A DNA stretch of 9,530 bases from NCBI GenBank assembly GCA_030655735.1, contig JAUSPK010000139.1, forward strand, positions 1 through 9,530, in the 5' to 3' direction. The notes under the pieces were generated by a model that had not been told where the DNA came from, searched no databases, and was given only the letters and a program-made list of their open reading frames with translations. The position numbers were made by a program, and so were the translations under genes. The stretch comes from Syntrophales bacterium. GTDB taxonomy: Bacteria; Desulfobacterota; Syntrophia; Syntrophales; UBA2210. Below are positions 1 through 6,694 of this stretch, in pieces (the first letter of the stretch is position 1; the number at the start of each line of letters is the position of its first letter).

Positions 1-2064
1 GATGTACAGGTCGTTGTTTCTTCGGGAGAAGCTGCCTTCAAACAGGCCCAGGAGCTTTGCCCCGACCTGGTCCTGATGGATATGGCCCTGGAAGGGGAGA
101 TGGACGGCGTGGAGGCGGCTGGTCAGATTCATGCCCAGCTAGACAGTCCCGTTGTATACGTCACCGCCGATATCAGTAAGGCCAGGATCGAAGAGATCAA
201 GCGCACACAACCGTTCGGTTGTGTATTCAAACCGTTCAAGGATGTAGAGCTGCAGGCCGCGGTAGAGATAGCCCTTAACAAACACACAGAGAATGAAAAC
301 CTGCGGGAGAGCGAGGAGAAGTACCGCGCCATCATTGAGGGCATAGAAGACGGATACTATGAGGTTGATCTTGCCGGGAGGTTCACCTTCTTCAATCAGG
401 CGATGTGCACGCTGGCCAATGTTCCGGCGGAGGAACTGCTGGGGATGAACGATCTCGAATACACCGATCCGGAGACCGCGAAGAAGATATACAAGACATT
501 CAACGAGGTCTACCGAACGGGGAAATCTGCCGAGGTAGGAGATTATGAGATAATAAGAAAAGATGACAGTAGAAAAACGGTTGAATTTAATGTTTCACTG
601 ATACGGGATAAAAATGCTCAGCCGGTTGGTTTCCGCGGTATTGTTCGCGATGTTACCAAGCGCTGGGCGATGGAAGCGGCGCTGCGGGAGAGTGAGGAGA
701 GTTACCGGAACGTTCTCGATCTGGCCCCCGACGCGATTACCGTTGTTCGCGCGAGGGACGGCGTACACCTGCAGGTCAATGACGCGATCTGTCAACAGAC
801 CGGTTACACCGCCGATGAGATAATCGGCCGGACCGACTCAGAACTGAACCTGTATGTCGATCGGGCTGACCGGAGACGATTGTACAGCACCCTGGCGCAG
901 GAGGGCCGGGTGGACGGACTCGAGATCCGGTATCGGGCGAAAGACGGGACCATACTGGATGACCTGGTGTCGGCCAGGACCATCCGATTTCGGGGTGAGG
1001 ACTGCTTTCTGTTTGTGGCCACGGTTATCACATCGCTCAAGAAAGCCGAGCAGGCCCTCCGCCAGAGCGAGGAGAAGTACCGTCGCATCCTTGAAGAGAC
1101 AGAAGACGGGTACTGGGAGGTTGATCTTAAGGGGAGGTTTACCTTCTTCAACGACGCCCTGTGCAGGATGGTGGGGGTTCCGGCGGAGGAGTTTAATGGT
1201 ATGTACAGCCTTGAACACAGCCCCTTCGAAGCGGCGAAGGAGATATACACGATATTCAACGAGGTCTACCGGACGGGAAGGCCAGCGAACATCGCCGATT
1301 ATGAACTCATAAAACTGGACGGCAGCAGAGCAATCCATGAACTGTCCGTTTCACTGATAAGAGACGAAGAGGGCAATCCGGCCGGTTTCCGCGGTGTGTC
1401 GAGGGATATCACCCCCCGCAAACAGGCCGAAGAGGAGGCACATGCACACCGTGAGCACCTCGCCCTCATCAACCGGATACTCCGCCACGACCTGACAAAT
1501 GATCTTGTGGTTATACAAGGCGCCCTTGATCTGTATGCGCGTTCTCCTGAGGAAAATCTCCTGACAGAGGCATCGGGGCGCGTTAAGAAGAGTCTGGACC
1601 TCATCACCCGGATGAGGGGGCTTGAATCCTTCATCTCTTCCCACAAGGAACTGAAGGCCTATGAGATGCGGGATGTCGTCAGCGAAGTTGCCAGGGACTA
1701 TCCCTCTATAGACTTCAAGATCAAGGGGAAGGCCCGGGTCATGGCCGACGACTCTCTCTTTTCCGTCATAGACAACATCGCGCGCAATGCCATCACCCAT
1801 GGGAGGGCCGACAGAATCGAGGTTAGCATAGACCGGCGGGAGGAGATGTGCGAGGTGCGCATTGCCGACAACGGATCGGGGATCCCCGATGAGATCAAGG
1901 AGAAGATTTTCGAGGAGGGATTCATACACGGAGACACCGGACAGACCGGGATCGGTCTCCACATCGTCAAAAAGGCCATGGAGAAGTACGGCGGTTATGC
2001 CTGTGCCGGGGACAACGAACCGAATGGGACAGTCTTCGCACTGAAGTTCAAGATGGTGGAGTAA
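1..2064 (+). CDS. Hybrid sensor histidine kinase, REC-PAS-PAS-PAS-HisKA-HATPase (5' end missing)
   Basis: The reading frame is open from base 1, so the true start lies upstream and the first visible ATG (76) is internal; 687 codons are visible. Numbering from base 1, an N-terminal receiver domain shows phospho-acceptor D27 (in LVLMDM), T55 and K77 (FKPF). Three PAS domains follow at about 104-222, 232-348 and 356-474. The kinase core has H496 in LRHDLTND, an N-box around N596 (DNIARNAITHG), a G1 box ADNGSGIP and a G2 box GQTGIGLHIV. All residues needed for ATP binding and autophosphorylation are present. No membrane segment is visible, so it is probably a soluble kinase that may itself be phosphorylated by another kinase through the receiver. 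PAS1 and PAS3 are close duplicates. The RHDLxND H-box style is frequent in archaeal and deltaproteobacterial kinases (family knowledge). The pil genes start about 100 nt downstream on the same strand, so control of pilus function is a positional inference only. Confidence 0.93.
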   Translation, partial: DVQVVVSSGEAAFKQAQELCPDLVLMDMALEGEMDGVEAAGQIHAQLDSPVVYVTADISKARIEEIKRTQPFGCVFKPFKDVELQAAVEIALNKHTENENLRESEEKYRAIIEGIEDGYYEVDLAGRFTFFNQAMCTLANVPAEELLGMNDLEYTDPETAKKIYKTFNEVYRTGKSAEVGDYEIIRKDDSRKTVEFNVSLIRDKNAQPVGFRGIVRDVTKRWAMEAALRESEESYRNVLDLAPDAITVVRARDGVHLQVNDAICQQTGYTADEIIGRTDSELNLYVDRADRRRLYSTLAQEGRVDGLEIRYRAKDGTILDDLVSARTIRFRGEDCFLFVATVITSLKKAEQALRQSEEKYRRILEETEDGYWEVDLKGRFTFFNDALCRMVGVPAEEFNGMYSLEHSPFEAAKEIYTIFNEVYRTGRPANIADYELIKLDGSRAIHELSVSLIRDEEGNPAGFRGVSRDITPRKQAEEEAHAHREHLALINRILRHDLTNDLVVIQGALDLYARSPEENLLTEASGRVKKSLDLITRMRGLESFISSHKELKAYEMRDVVSEVARDYPSIDFKIKGKARVMADDSLFSVIDNIARNAITHGRADRIEVSIDRREEMCEVRIADNGSGIPDEIKEKIFEEGFIHGDTGQTGIGLHIVKKAMEKYGGYACAGDNEPNGTVFALKFKMVE

Positions 2065-2098
2065 AAACAGCGACACTCCGACGCGATTTTCTTATTGC

Positions 2099-2127
2099 TT
2101 GACAACTATTACCCTTTTTCTATATCT
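2099..2127 (+). promoter_or_regulatory. Candidate sigma70-type promoter for the pil operon
   Basis: A consensus -35 hexamer TTGACA (2099-2104) is followed after 16 nt by TATATC (2121-2126), which matches four of six -10 positions. A further TATAAC lies at 2141-2146 without a matching -35. It sits between the kinase stop and the first pilT start, leaving a 5' leader of about 40 nt. The -10 assignment is uncertain. Confidence 0.45.
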
Positions 2128-2156
2128 TACACACCGATACTATAACAATACGTGCG

Positions 2157-2163
2157 GGAGGAG
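2157..2163 (+). promoter_or_regulatory. Ribosome binding site fixing the pilT start
   Basis: GGAGGAG lies 7 nt before the ATG at 2171. This favours 2171 over the in-frame TTG at 2099, which overlaps the candidate -35 box and would add 24 residues of non-PilT-like sequence. Confidence 0.8.
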
Positions 2164-2170
2164 AACAGGT

Positions 2171-3253
2171 ATGGCGAAGATAGATGCTTTCTTTAAACTG
2201 ATGAATGAGCAGGGCGCATCAGATCTCCATCTTGTCTCCGGGCAGCAACCCGCCCTGAGGATCAGGGGTGAGATAGAACGGGTAAAATACCCTCCTCTGG
2301 AGAATGATACACTGAAGGCCATGCTGTATGAAATAACACCGGAGCATAAGATCAAGCAGTTTGAAGAGACGGGCGATGTAGATTTTGCGTACGAGATACC
2401 AACCCTTGCGCGGTATCGCGCCAACTTCTTCCAGCAGAAGGTGGGGGTGGCGGCGGTCTTCAGGGAGATTCCCAGCAAGATCCTTACACCGGCGCAGCTG
2501 GGCCTCCCTCCGGTTACCGCCAAGCTCGCGTCGCTTCCGCGGGGGCTTGTCCTTGTTACGGGGCCGACCGGGTGCGGTAAATCCACGACCCTGGCCGCCA
2601 TTATTGATGAGGCAAATAAAACGCGCAAGGACCATATCATTACCATTGAGGACCCTATCGAATTTGTCCATGAGAGCAAAGAGTGTATTGTCAATCAGAG
2701 GGAGGTGGGGCTGCACACCGGATCCTTCGCCGCCGCCCTTCGTGGTGCCCTGAGAGAGGACCCCGACATCATACTGGTGGGCGAGCTGAGAGACCTTGAA
2801 ACAATCTCCCTTGCCGTTGAAGCGGCATCGACCGGACACCTCGTATTTGCGACCGTTCATACGTCGAGTGCCCCGAAGACGATAGACCGCCTTATAGAGG
2901 TATTCCCCGCCAGCGAGCAGATGCAGATACGATCAACCCTGGCGGACGGCATACGCGCTATCCTGGCCCAGGTTCTCTTCAAACGCGTGGATAAACCGGA
3001 ACGTTGTGCCGCGCTTGAAATAATGATCGCTACCCCGGCGGTACGCAATCTTATCAGGGAATCCAAGACCTTTCAGATTCCCTCCATGATACAGACAGGG
3101 AGGAAATACGGTATGCAGCTCCTTGACGATTCCATTATGGGGCTTCTGCAGAAGGGGTGGATAGGGGCCGAGGAGGCCTATGTCAAGGCCAATGACAAGA
3201 CGAAGTTCAGGCCTTTCTTGAAGGTGGCCCCGGCTGATTTTACAGAGGTGTAA
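2171..3253 (+). CDS. pilT: Type IV pilus retraction ATPase PilT
   Basis: A hexameric cytoplasmic AAA-like secretion ATPase that depolymerises type IV pili and so powers twitching or pilus retraction. The 360-residue product has the usual PilT length. The N-terminal PAS-like domain contains ASDLHL (16-21). The ATPase domain has Walker A GPTGCGKST (131-139), an Asp box TIEDPIE (158-164), Walker B IILVGELRD (200-208) with E205, and a His box GHLVFATVHT (222-231). The C-terminal stretch PAVRNLIRE (289-297) matches the PilT region carrying the AIRAGE-type retraction motif, which favours PilT over the extension ATPase PilB. The start at 2171 is supported by a strong ribosome binding site and by the PilT-typical beginning. 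A paralogue follows after 68 nt on the same strand, probably in one operon. No assembly genes (pilB, pilC, pilA) are in the window. Confidence 0.95.
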   Translation: MAKIDAFFKLMNEQGASDLHLVSGQQPALRIRGEIERVKYPPLENDTLKAMLYEITPEHKIKQFEETGDVDFAYEIPTLARYRANFFQQKVGVAAVFREIPSKILTPAQLGLPPVTAKLASLPRGLVLVTGPTGCGKSTTLAAIIDEANKTRKDHIITIEDPIEFVHESKECIVNQREVGLHTGSFAAALRGALREDPDIILVGELRDLETISLAVEAASTGHLVFATVHTSSAPKTIDRLIEVFPASEQMQIRSTLADGIRAILAQVLFKRVDKPERCAALEIMIATPAVRNLIRESKTFQIPSMIQTGRKYGMQLLDDSIMGLLQKGWIGAEEAYVKANDKTKFRPFLKVAPADFTEV

Positions 3254-3321
3254 GTCTGAAATTAAAGGCTGCATGCCTGAATAGTTGTGATGAACGTATC
3301 CGGTGAAAGGGGAGGGCTTCT

Positions 3322-4470
3322 ATGAGAAAGCAGGAAATTGCGTACATACTTGCCCGTATGGTTGATTCCCATGAGGATATCTCCGATCTGAATATCACGG
3401 TGGGAAAACCGTTTCAGGTGGAGAGCTCTGGTGAGCTTAAGGCCATTGAAACGGGGTTTGCAACTTCCAATATCACTCCCTTTCAGGCAGAGATATTCGC
3501 GCTGAATCTCATCAATCGGAATCGCGCCCTTATGCAGACCCTGGTTGAGGATGGTTCCTGCGATGCCTCCTATGAACTGCAGGGCAAGGCACGATTCAGG
3601 GTCAATATATTCTCCCAGGGTGATACCTATTCCACCGTTCTGAGGAGACTGGCAAACAGTATCCCGACCTGTGAGGAATTGGGCCTCCCGAAGGTGCTTT
3701 CCGAGATATCCGAGGAGAAAAACGGATTTGTCCTGTTTTCCGGTGCCACCGGAACGGGCAAGACCACATCGCTGGCCGCCATCCTGAACGAGATAAACGA
3801 GAGATGGCCCGTTCACGTCATAACCCTCGAAGACCCCGTGGAATACAAACACACGCACAAGAAGGCAACCTTCAATCAGCGGGAGCTCGGCGTTGACTTT
3901 GTCAGTTTTGCGGATGGGCTTCGTGCCGCGCTGAGGCAGTCGCCCAAGGTTATCCTTGTGGGAGAGATGCGTGACAGGGAGACAATGGAGATAGGCCTCA
4001 GTGCCTCTGAGACCGGGCATCTCGTCCTCAGTTCCCTCCACACGATGAATGCGGGGCAGACGATCAACCGTATCATAGGTATGTTTTCCCAGGAGGAGGA
4101 GGCTCAGGTCAGGGAGCGCCTGGCCGATACGATCCGCTGGATCGTGTGCCAGAGGCTTCTCCCCCGGATAGGTGGGGGGAGGGTTGCCGCCTTTGAGATT
4201 CTGAAAACCAATCTGCGGGTAAAGGATACTATCCTTCATGGTGAGAAGGATGGGAAGACCTTTCAGGATATCATAGAGGCGGGACGCCCCTTCGGCATGG
4301 TGACCTTTGATGCTTATATCATAGGCCTGTATCGGGATGGGGTCATCACTGAGGAGACGGCCCTGTCATACGCGACGACAAAAGGGGTCGTGGCGCGCGG
4401 GATCGATCCGATCAAGAGCGAAAGGGGAGAAACCACGACACAGATAGAAGGTCTCGAGGTGGAGTGGTAG
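3322..4470 (+). CDS. PilT/PilU-like pilus ATPase, divergent paralogue
   Basis: Second PilT-family ATPase, 382 residues. Visible motifs are Walker A GATGTGKTT (141-149), Asp box TLEDPVE (168-174), Walker B VILVGEMRD (210-218) with E215, and His box GHLVLSSLHT (232-241), so ATP binding and hydrolysis are probably intact. It differs from its upstream neighbour in three places. The N-terminal SDLHL motif is SDLNI (21-25). The segment before Walker B reads RQSPKV instead of a DPD-type sequence. The AIRNLIRE-like C-terminal motif is replaced by NLRVKDTILHGE (297-308). These changes resemble accessory retraction ATPases of the PilU type, which assist PilT, but I cannot assign it firmly to PilU. A GGGGAGG ribosome binding site precedes the ATG. 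The last residues (about 365-382) are a polar tail. The next gene begins 14 nt after the stop, so co-expression is likely. Confidence 0.88.
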   Translation: MRKQEIAYILARMVDSHEDISDLNITVGKPFQVESSGELKAIETGFATSNITPFQAEIFALNLINRNRALMQTLVEDGSCDASYELQGKARFRVNIFSQGDTYSTVLRRLANSIPTCEELGLPKVLSEISEEKNGFVLFSGATGTGKTTSLAAILNEINERWPVHVITLEDPVEYKHTHKKATFNQRELGVDFVSFADGLRAALRQSPKVILVGEMRDRETMEIGLSASETGHLVLSSLHTMNAGQTINRIIGMFSQEEEAQVRERLADTIRWIVCQRLLPRIGGGRVAAFEILKTNLRVKDTILHGEKDGKTFQDIIEAGRPFGMVTFDAYIIGLYRDGVITEETALSYATTKGVVARGIDPIKSERGETTTQIEGLEVEW

Positions 4471-4471
4471 A

Positions 4472-4480
4472 GGGGGAGGG
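4472..4480 (+). promoter_or_regulatory. Ribosome binding site choosing the start of the receiver-like gene
   Basis: A purine-rich GGGGGAGGG lies just 4 nt before the ATG at 4485. An in-frame GTG at 4464 overlaps the end of the upstream gene and has no comparable site, so 4485 is preferred. Confidence 0.6.
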
Positions 4481-4484
4481 GTGC

Positions 4485-4997
4485 ATGGAAGAGAGAAAGA
4501 AGTCCTCTGATACGGTAGGGTCTGAGTCGTGTGACACGTTTGACAGGCCGTTCGATTTTGTCGAAGAGGGGAAGACGGCCCTTGTCTGTGAGCCTGATAA
4601 CGCTGTCCTGGAAAATCTCGGTGCCGTTCTGGAAAAGATGGGGTATCACGTTACGAAATCCACCGCCGGCCCTGATTCCCTGGAGAGTATGAAGTTTCAT
4701 TTGTATGACCTGCTCGTGGTGGGCGAGAGTTGCGATTCGCAAGGCTCGGATGAGGATGGTGTCCTGGACTATATCCGGCAGCTTCCCATGGGTGTCCGGA
4801 GGAATATCTTTGTAGTTCTTTTAAGCACAACCGTTCGCACAATGGATAACATGGCCGCCTTTGGAAGGAGCGTCAACCTTATTATCAATATGAAGAATAT
4901 CGGTCAGGTGGAAGCTATAATAAAGCGGGGTCTTGCCGACAACGAGGCCTTCTACGCAACCTTCAGAGAGGCCTTGAAGAAGGCTGGGCGCCTGTAG
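4485..4997 (+). CDS. Receiver-like (pseudo-receiver) protein in the pil operon
   Basis: A 170-residue protein with a polar N-terminal extension (1-30) followed by a CheY-like fold pattern. Strand 1 ALVCEPD (32-38) has the acidic residues E36 and D38. Strand 3 is DLLVVG (75-80), strand 4 is FVVLLSTT (109-116) with the usual Thr/Ser, and strand 5 is NLIINMKN (131-138) with K137. Where a normal receiver carries the phosphorylated Asp at the end of strand 3, this protein has G80 followed by E81, so standard phosphorylation is unlikely. A polar loop, SCDSQGSDEDG (82-92), follows. There is no output domain. It lies 14 nt after the second ATPase gene and is probably co-transcribed, which suggests a protein-protein adaptor or switch for pilus retraction. 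That role is inference. It could also be a degenerate chemotaxis-type regulator. The domain assignment is by motif pattern only. Confidence 0.7.
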   Translation: MEERKKSSDTVGSESCDTFDRPFDFVEEGKTALVCEPDNAVLENLGAVLEKMGYHVTKSTAGPDSLESMKFHLYDLLVVGESCDSQGSDEDGVLDYIRQLPMGVRRNIFVVLLSTTVRTMDNMAAFGRSVNLIINMKNIGQVEAIIKRGLADNEAFYATFREALKKAGRL

Positions 4998-5016
4998 TCC
5001 CCGCTCTCAGAGACGA

Positions 5017-5634
5017 TCATTTCCGGGACAACTCCAGATATCCCTTTGCCAGAGAGGTGTTCACGTGGACGACACCTCTGTTCATATTCCTCATCGGATA
5101 GTCTTCCGTGATTTCGGGGAGCCTGTCCGCATCCTCCTGAGTCTTTATGATCGAACCGGCCGGTATGGCGCGGCGAGGCGGCACGGTGACCCCCATAAGG
5201 AGACAACCGGGTTCTATGACACACCCCGCCCCCCCCTCGGATGTAAACACCAGGGTCTTCATCCCGACAAAGGTATCGTCGTGCACCACGGCCGGGCCGT
5301 GTATCTGGACCTGGTGGGCGAGCGAGACCCTCCTCCCCACATAGACGGCGTAGCGCTTTCCATCGACCGTGCAGCTGTTTCCTTCGACCGGTGTGCCGTT
5401 CATCTCCGTTTCAAGCGCGTGTATGACGACCCCGTCCTGGACATTTGAATCATCACCGATGAACAGGGGCTGCCCTTCGTCGCCGCGAATAGACGCCATC
5501 GGGGATACCATTATGTTCTTTCCGAGGATGACGCCCCCTATAACCGAGGCTAGGGGATGGACATAGGTTGAGGGATCGATCTGCGGCCCAGACACCTCGG
5601 CGTTGAAATCTGTCAGTACATTTTCCCCTATCAT
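5017..5634 (-). CDS. cam: Gamma-class carbonic anhydrase, Cam type
   Basis: Reversible hydration of CO2 to bicarbonate. The 205-residue protein is a left-handed beta-helix with hexapeptide repeats from about residue 20. It aligns well, from memory, with Methanosarcina thermophila Cam. Zinc ligands are H72, H107 and H112 (Cam H81, H117, H122). R50, D52, E53, Q66, E75 and N192 match Cam R59, D61, E62, Q75, E84 and N202. The acidic-loop glutamates E62 and E84, important for proton transfer in Cam, are therefore kept; they separate Cam from the CamH and CcmM-like relatives. The Cam Y200 position is H190 here. Cam is exported, but this protein has no signal peptide, and an in-frame TAG lies 12 nt upstream of the ATG, so none is missing. 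It is probably cytoplasmic. An AGGAAG site lies 8 nt upstream. The gene is convergent with the pil operon, 19 nt apart, and has no partner gene in view. Confidence 0.92.
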   Translation of the reverse strand: MIGENVLTDFNAEVSGPQIDPSTYVHPLASVIGGVILGKNIMVSPMASIRGDEGQPLFIGDDSNVQDGVVIHALETEMNGTPVEGNSCTVDGKRYAVYVGRRVSLAHQVQIHGPAVVHDDTFVGMKTLVFTSEGGAGCVIEPGCLLMGVTVPPRRAIPAGSIIKTQEDADRLPEITEDYPMRNMNRGVVHVNTSLAKGYLELSRK

Positions 5635-5679
5635 TTTCTCATCTTCCTATTCCGTATGTTTCTTTCCTTTTTTAGGTTC

Positions 5680-5700
5680 TTCTCCAATTTAGTTGGAGAA
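5680..5700. repeat. Perfect inverted repeat, 8-bp stem with 5-nt loop
   Basis: TTCTCCAA and TTGGAGAA are separated by TTTAG. On neither strand is the stem followed by a T-run (on the plus strand the T-rich tract precedes it), so it does not look like an intrinsic terminator. It lies about 46 nt upstream of the carbonic anhydrase start and could be in its leader RNA or be an operator. Confidence 0.7.
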
Positions 5701-5710
5701 AAGGGTTCGG

Positions 5711-5726
5711 TCCCGACTCGTCGGGA
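5711..5726. repeat. Palindrome TCCCGA-CTCG-TCGGGA, copy 1
   Basis: A perfect 6-bp stem (7 bp with a 2-nt loop) in the repeat-rich spacer. A second, decayed copy lies 70 bp away at 5781-5796, identical at 14 of 16 positions. It is likely an interspersed genome repeat rather than a terminator, because no T-run follows on either side. Confidence 0.65.
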
Positions 5727-5780
5727 CAGGGGCCAAGGATTCAAGGGTTTGTTCTCTAAAGACTTTATCGGCGCCTTGAA

Positions 5781-5796
5781 TCCCGACTTGTCAGGA
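5781..5796. repeat. Palindrome copy 2, decayed
   Basis: TCCCGACTTGTCAGGA matches copy 1 at 14 of 16 bases. The change G to A in the right arm breaks one stem pair, so the folding potential is reduced. Confidence 0.6.
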
Positions 5797-5846
5797 CTTT
5801 ATGCTACGTCTTCTTTAGTATTGCCCAACGCACCTTCCACCCGAGC

Positions 5847-5864
5847 CCTTGAATCCTTGAACCC
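5847..5864. repeat. Two units of an 8-bp tandem repeat, CCTTGAAY
   Basis: CCTTGAAT and CCTTGAAC are followed by a partial CC. The same unit recurs at 5897-5931, once at 5774-5781, and in inverted orientation at 5737-5746. Confidence 0.7.
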
Positions 5865-5896
5865 TCGATCCCTTCTTTGTAGTCTTTTAGCATTTC

Positions 5897-5931
5897 ACTC
5901 GAATCCTTGACTCCTTGAACCCTTGAACCCT
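5897..5931. repeat. Four units of the 8-bp tandem repeat plus a partial unit
   Basis: The units start at 5897 (degenerate, ACTCGAAT), 5905 (CCTTGACT), 5913 (CCTTGAAC) and 5921 (CCTTGAAC), followed by CCT. The strict 8-bp period indicates slippage-type expansion. The block lies about 50 bp beyond the 3' end of coaE. Confidence 0.75.
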
Positions 5932-5980
5932 CTGATATTAACTGTCGATAACGCACTTATTTTGCCTTAATTAACTAGAA

Positions 5981-6595
5981 CTAATCAGGAGATGATCCCT
6001 TTTTCAAGATTTCCGTCCATATCTCTTCAACGGCCGCCTCGGTCTCTTCCCTGGTGCCTTCGTTGTGTACGACAAAGTCGGCAAAGGGGATCTTTTCATC
6101 CAGGGGCATCTGGGACCGGAGGCGATCCCGGGCCTCTTCCTCTGTGTAGCCGTTTCTCTCCATGATCCGTTCTATCTGTACATCAGGCGGTGCATACACG
6201 AGGATCACGATATCCATCACTTCGTGCCAGCCGACCTCAATCAGAAGCGGGACATCCGATATGATGATGGCCTGCCCGTCCCCGCGGCTGATGTCGTCGA
6301 TCCTGCGTCTCCATTCATCAAAAACGGCGGGATGCACGATACGGTTCAGTTCTTCCAGTTTAGCGCTGTCCCGGAACACAATTCCGCCGAGGGCCTCCCG
6401 GTCGATCCTCTCCTCTGTGTCCAGGATTTCCCTTCCGAAGCGCTCGACGATCTTTTCCCAGGCCGAGCCACCGGGCTCTTCCACCTGGTGGGCAAGGACA
6501 TCAAGATCGATGATATGCGCCCCTCTCTTGCGGAACAGCTCTGCGACGGTTGACTTTCCGCTCCCGATTCCGCCTGTCAGTCCGATCTTCATCAT
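5981..6595 (-). CDS. coaE: Dephospho-CoA kinase
   Basis: Last step of coenzyme A synthesis: ATP-dependent phosphorylation of the 3'-hydroxyl of dephospho-CoA in the cytoplasm. The 204-residue length is normal for the family. The P-loop is GGIGSGKST (8-16), followed by the IIDLD segment (28-32) that corresponds to the family's VIDAD motif. The lid and substrate region contains SDVPLLIEVGW (113-123), and the C-terminal block is RLRSQMPLDEKIPFADFVV (158-176), equivalent to the family's QMPLEEK..ADFVI. All signatures are intact. Two adjacent ATG codons open the frame. Only a weak AGAAG lies upstream, spaced slightly better for the second ATG, so the protein may start one residue later. It is divergent from the small gene at 6695 across about 100 nt. 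No partner CoA gene is visible. Confidence 0.95.
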   Translation of the reverse strand: MMKIGLTGGIGSGKSTVAELFRKRGAHIIDLDVLAHQVEEPGGSAWEKIVERFGREILDTEERIDREALGGIVFRDSAKLEELNRIVHPAVFDEWRRRIDDISRGDGQAIIISDVPLLIEVGWHEVMDIVILVYAPPDVQIERIMERNGYTEEEARDRLRSQMPLDEKIPFADFVVHNEGTREETEAAVEEIWTEILKKGSSPD

Positions 6596-6645
6596 GGAAA
6601 ACTTCTAGCACAGGGCAGCCCTTCCATCAAACAGAAATTGAAGGC

Positions 6646-6674
6646 TTGACAATATCGGAGCGAATAATTATGTA
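6646..6674 (+). promoter_or_regulatory. Candidate promoter for the small gene at 6695
   Basis: Consensus TTGACA (6646-6651), a 17-nt spacer, then TATGTA (6669-6674), which matches only the first three -10 positions. It lies about 20 nt before a strong GGAGGGG ribosome binding site. The -35 is convincing but the -10 is weak. Confidence 0.4.
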
Positions 6675-6694
6675 TACAGACACTGGAGGGGAAG

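Larger units (their letters stand above)
5635..5980. repeat. 346-nt non-coding spacer packed with short repeats
   Basis: There is no credible gene here; the short open frame on the plus strand is made of repeats. The spacer contains a perfect 8-bp-stem hairpin (5680-5700) and two related palindromes (5711-5726, 5781-5796). It also has CCTTGAAY units in two blocks (5847-5864, 5897-5931), and a 14-bp inverted pair (CAAGGATTCAAGGG at 5734-5747 against 5846-5859). It is more AT-rich than the flanking genes. It holds the upstream region of the carbonic anhydrase gene and the downstream end of coaE, both on the minus strand. I found no clear promoter hexamer pair for the carbonic anhydrase gene. 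Confidence 0.75.

Noticed and set aside
2065..2098. Possible terminator after the kinase gene (GCG...CGC followed by ATTTTCTT)
   Set aside because: The stem is three base pairs with a long loop, too weak to call.
3262..4239. 325-codon minus-strand open frame opposite the second pil ATPase
   Set aside because: Antisense shadow of a gene with all Walker and His-box motifs; low-complexity peptide without domain features.
5656..5910. Plus-strand open frame of 84 codons in the spacer
   Set aside because: It is built from the short tandem and palindromic repeats, has no ribosome binding site and no protein-like composition.
5635..5980. CRISPR-like array in the repeat-rich spacer
   Set aside because: The units are only 8 bp, directly adjacent, with no regular spacers of 30-40 bp and no cas genes nearby; they are simple tandem repeats.
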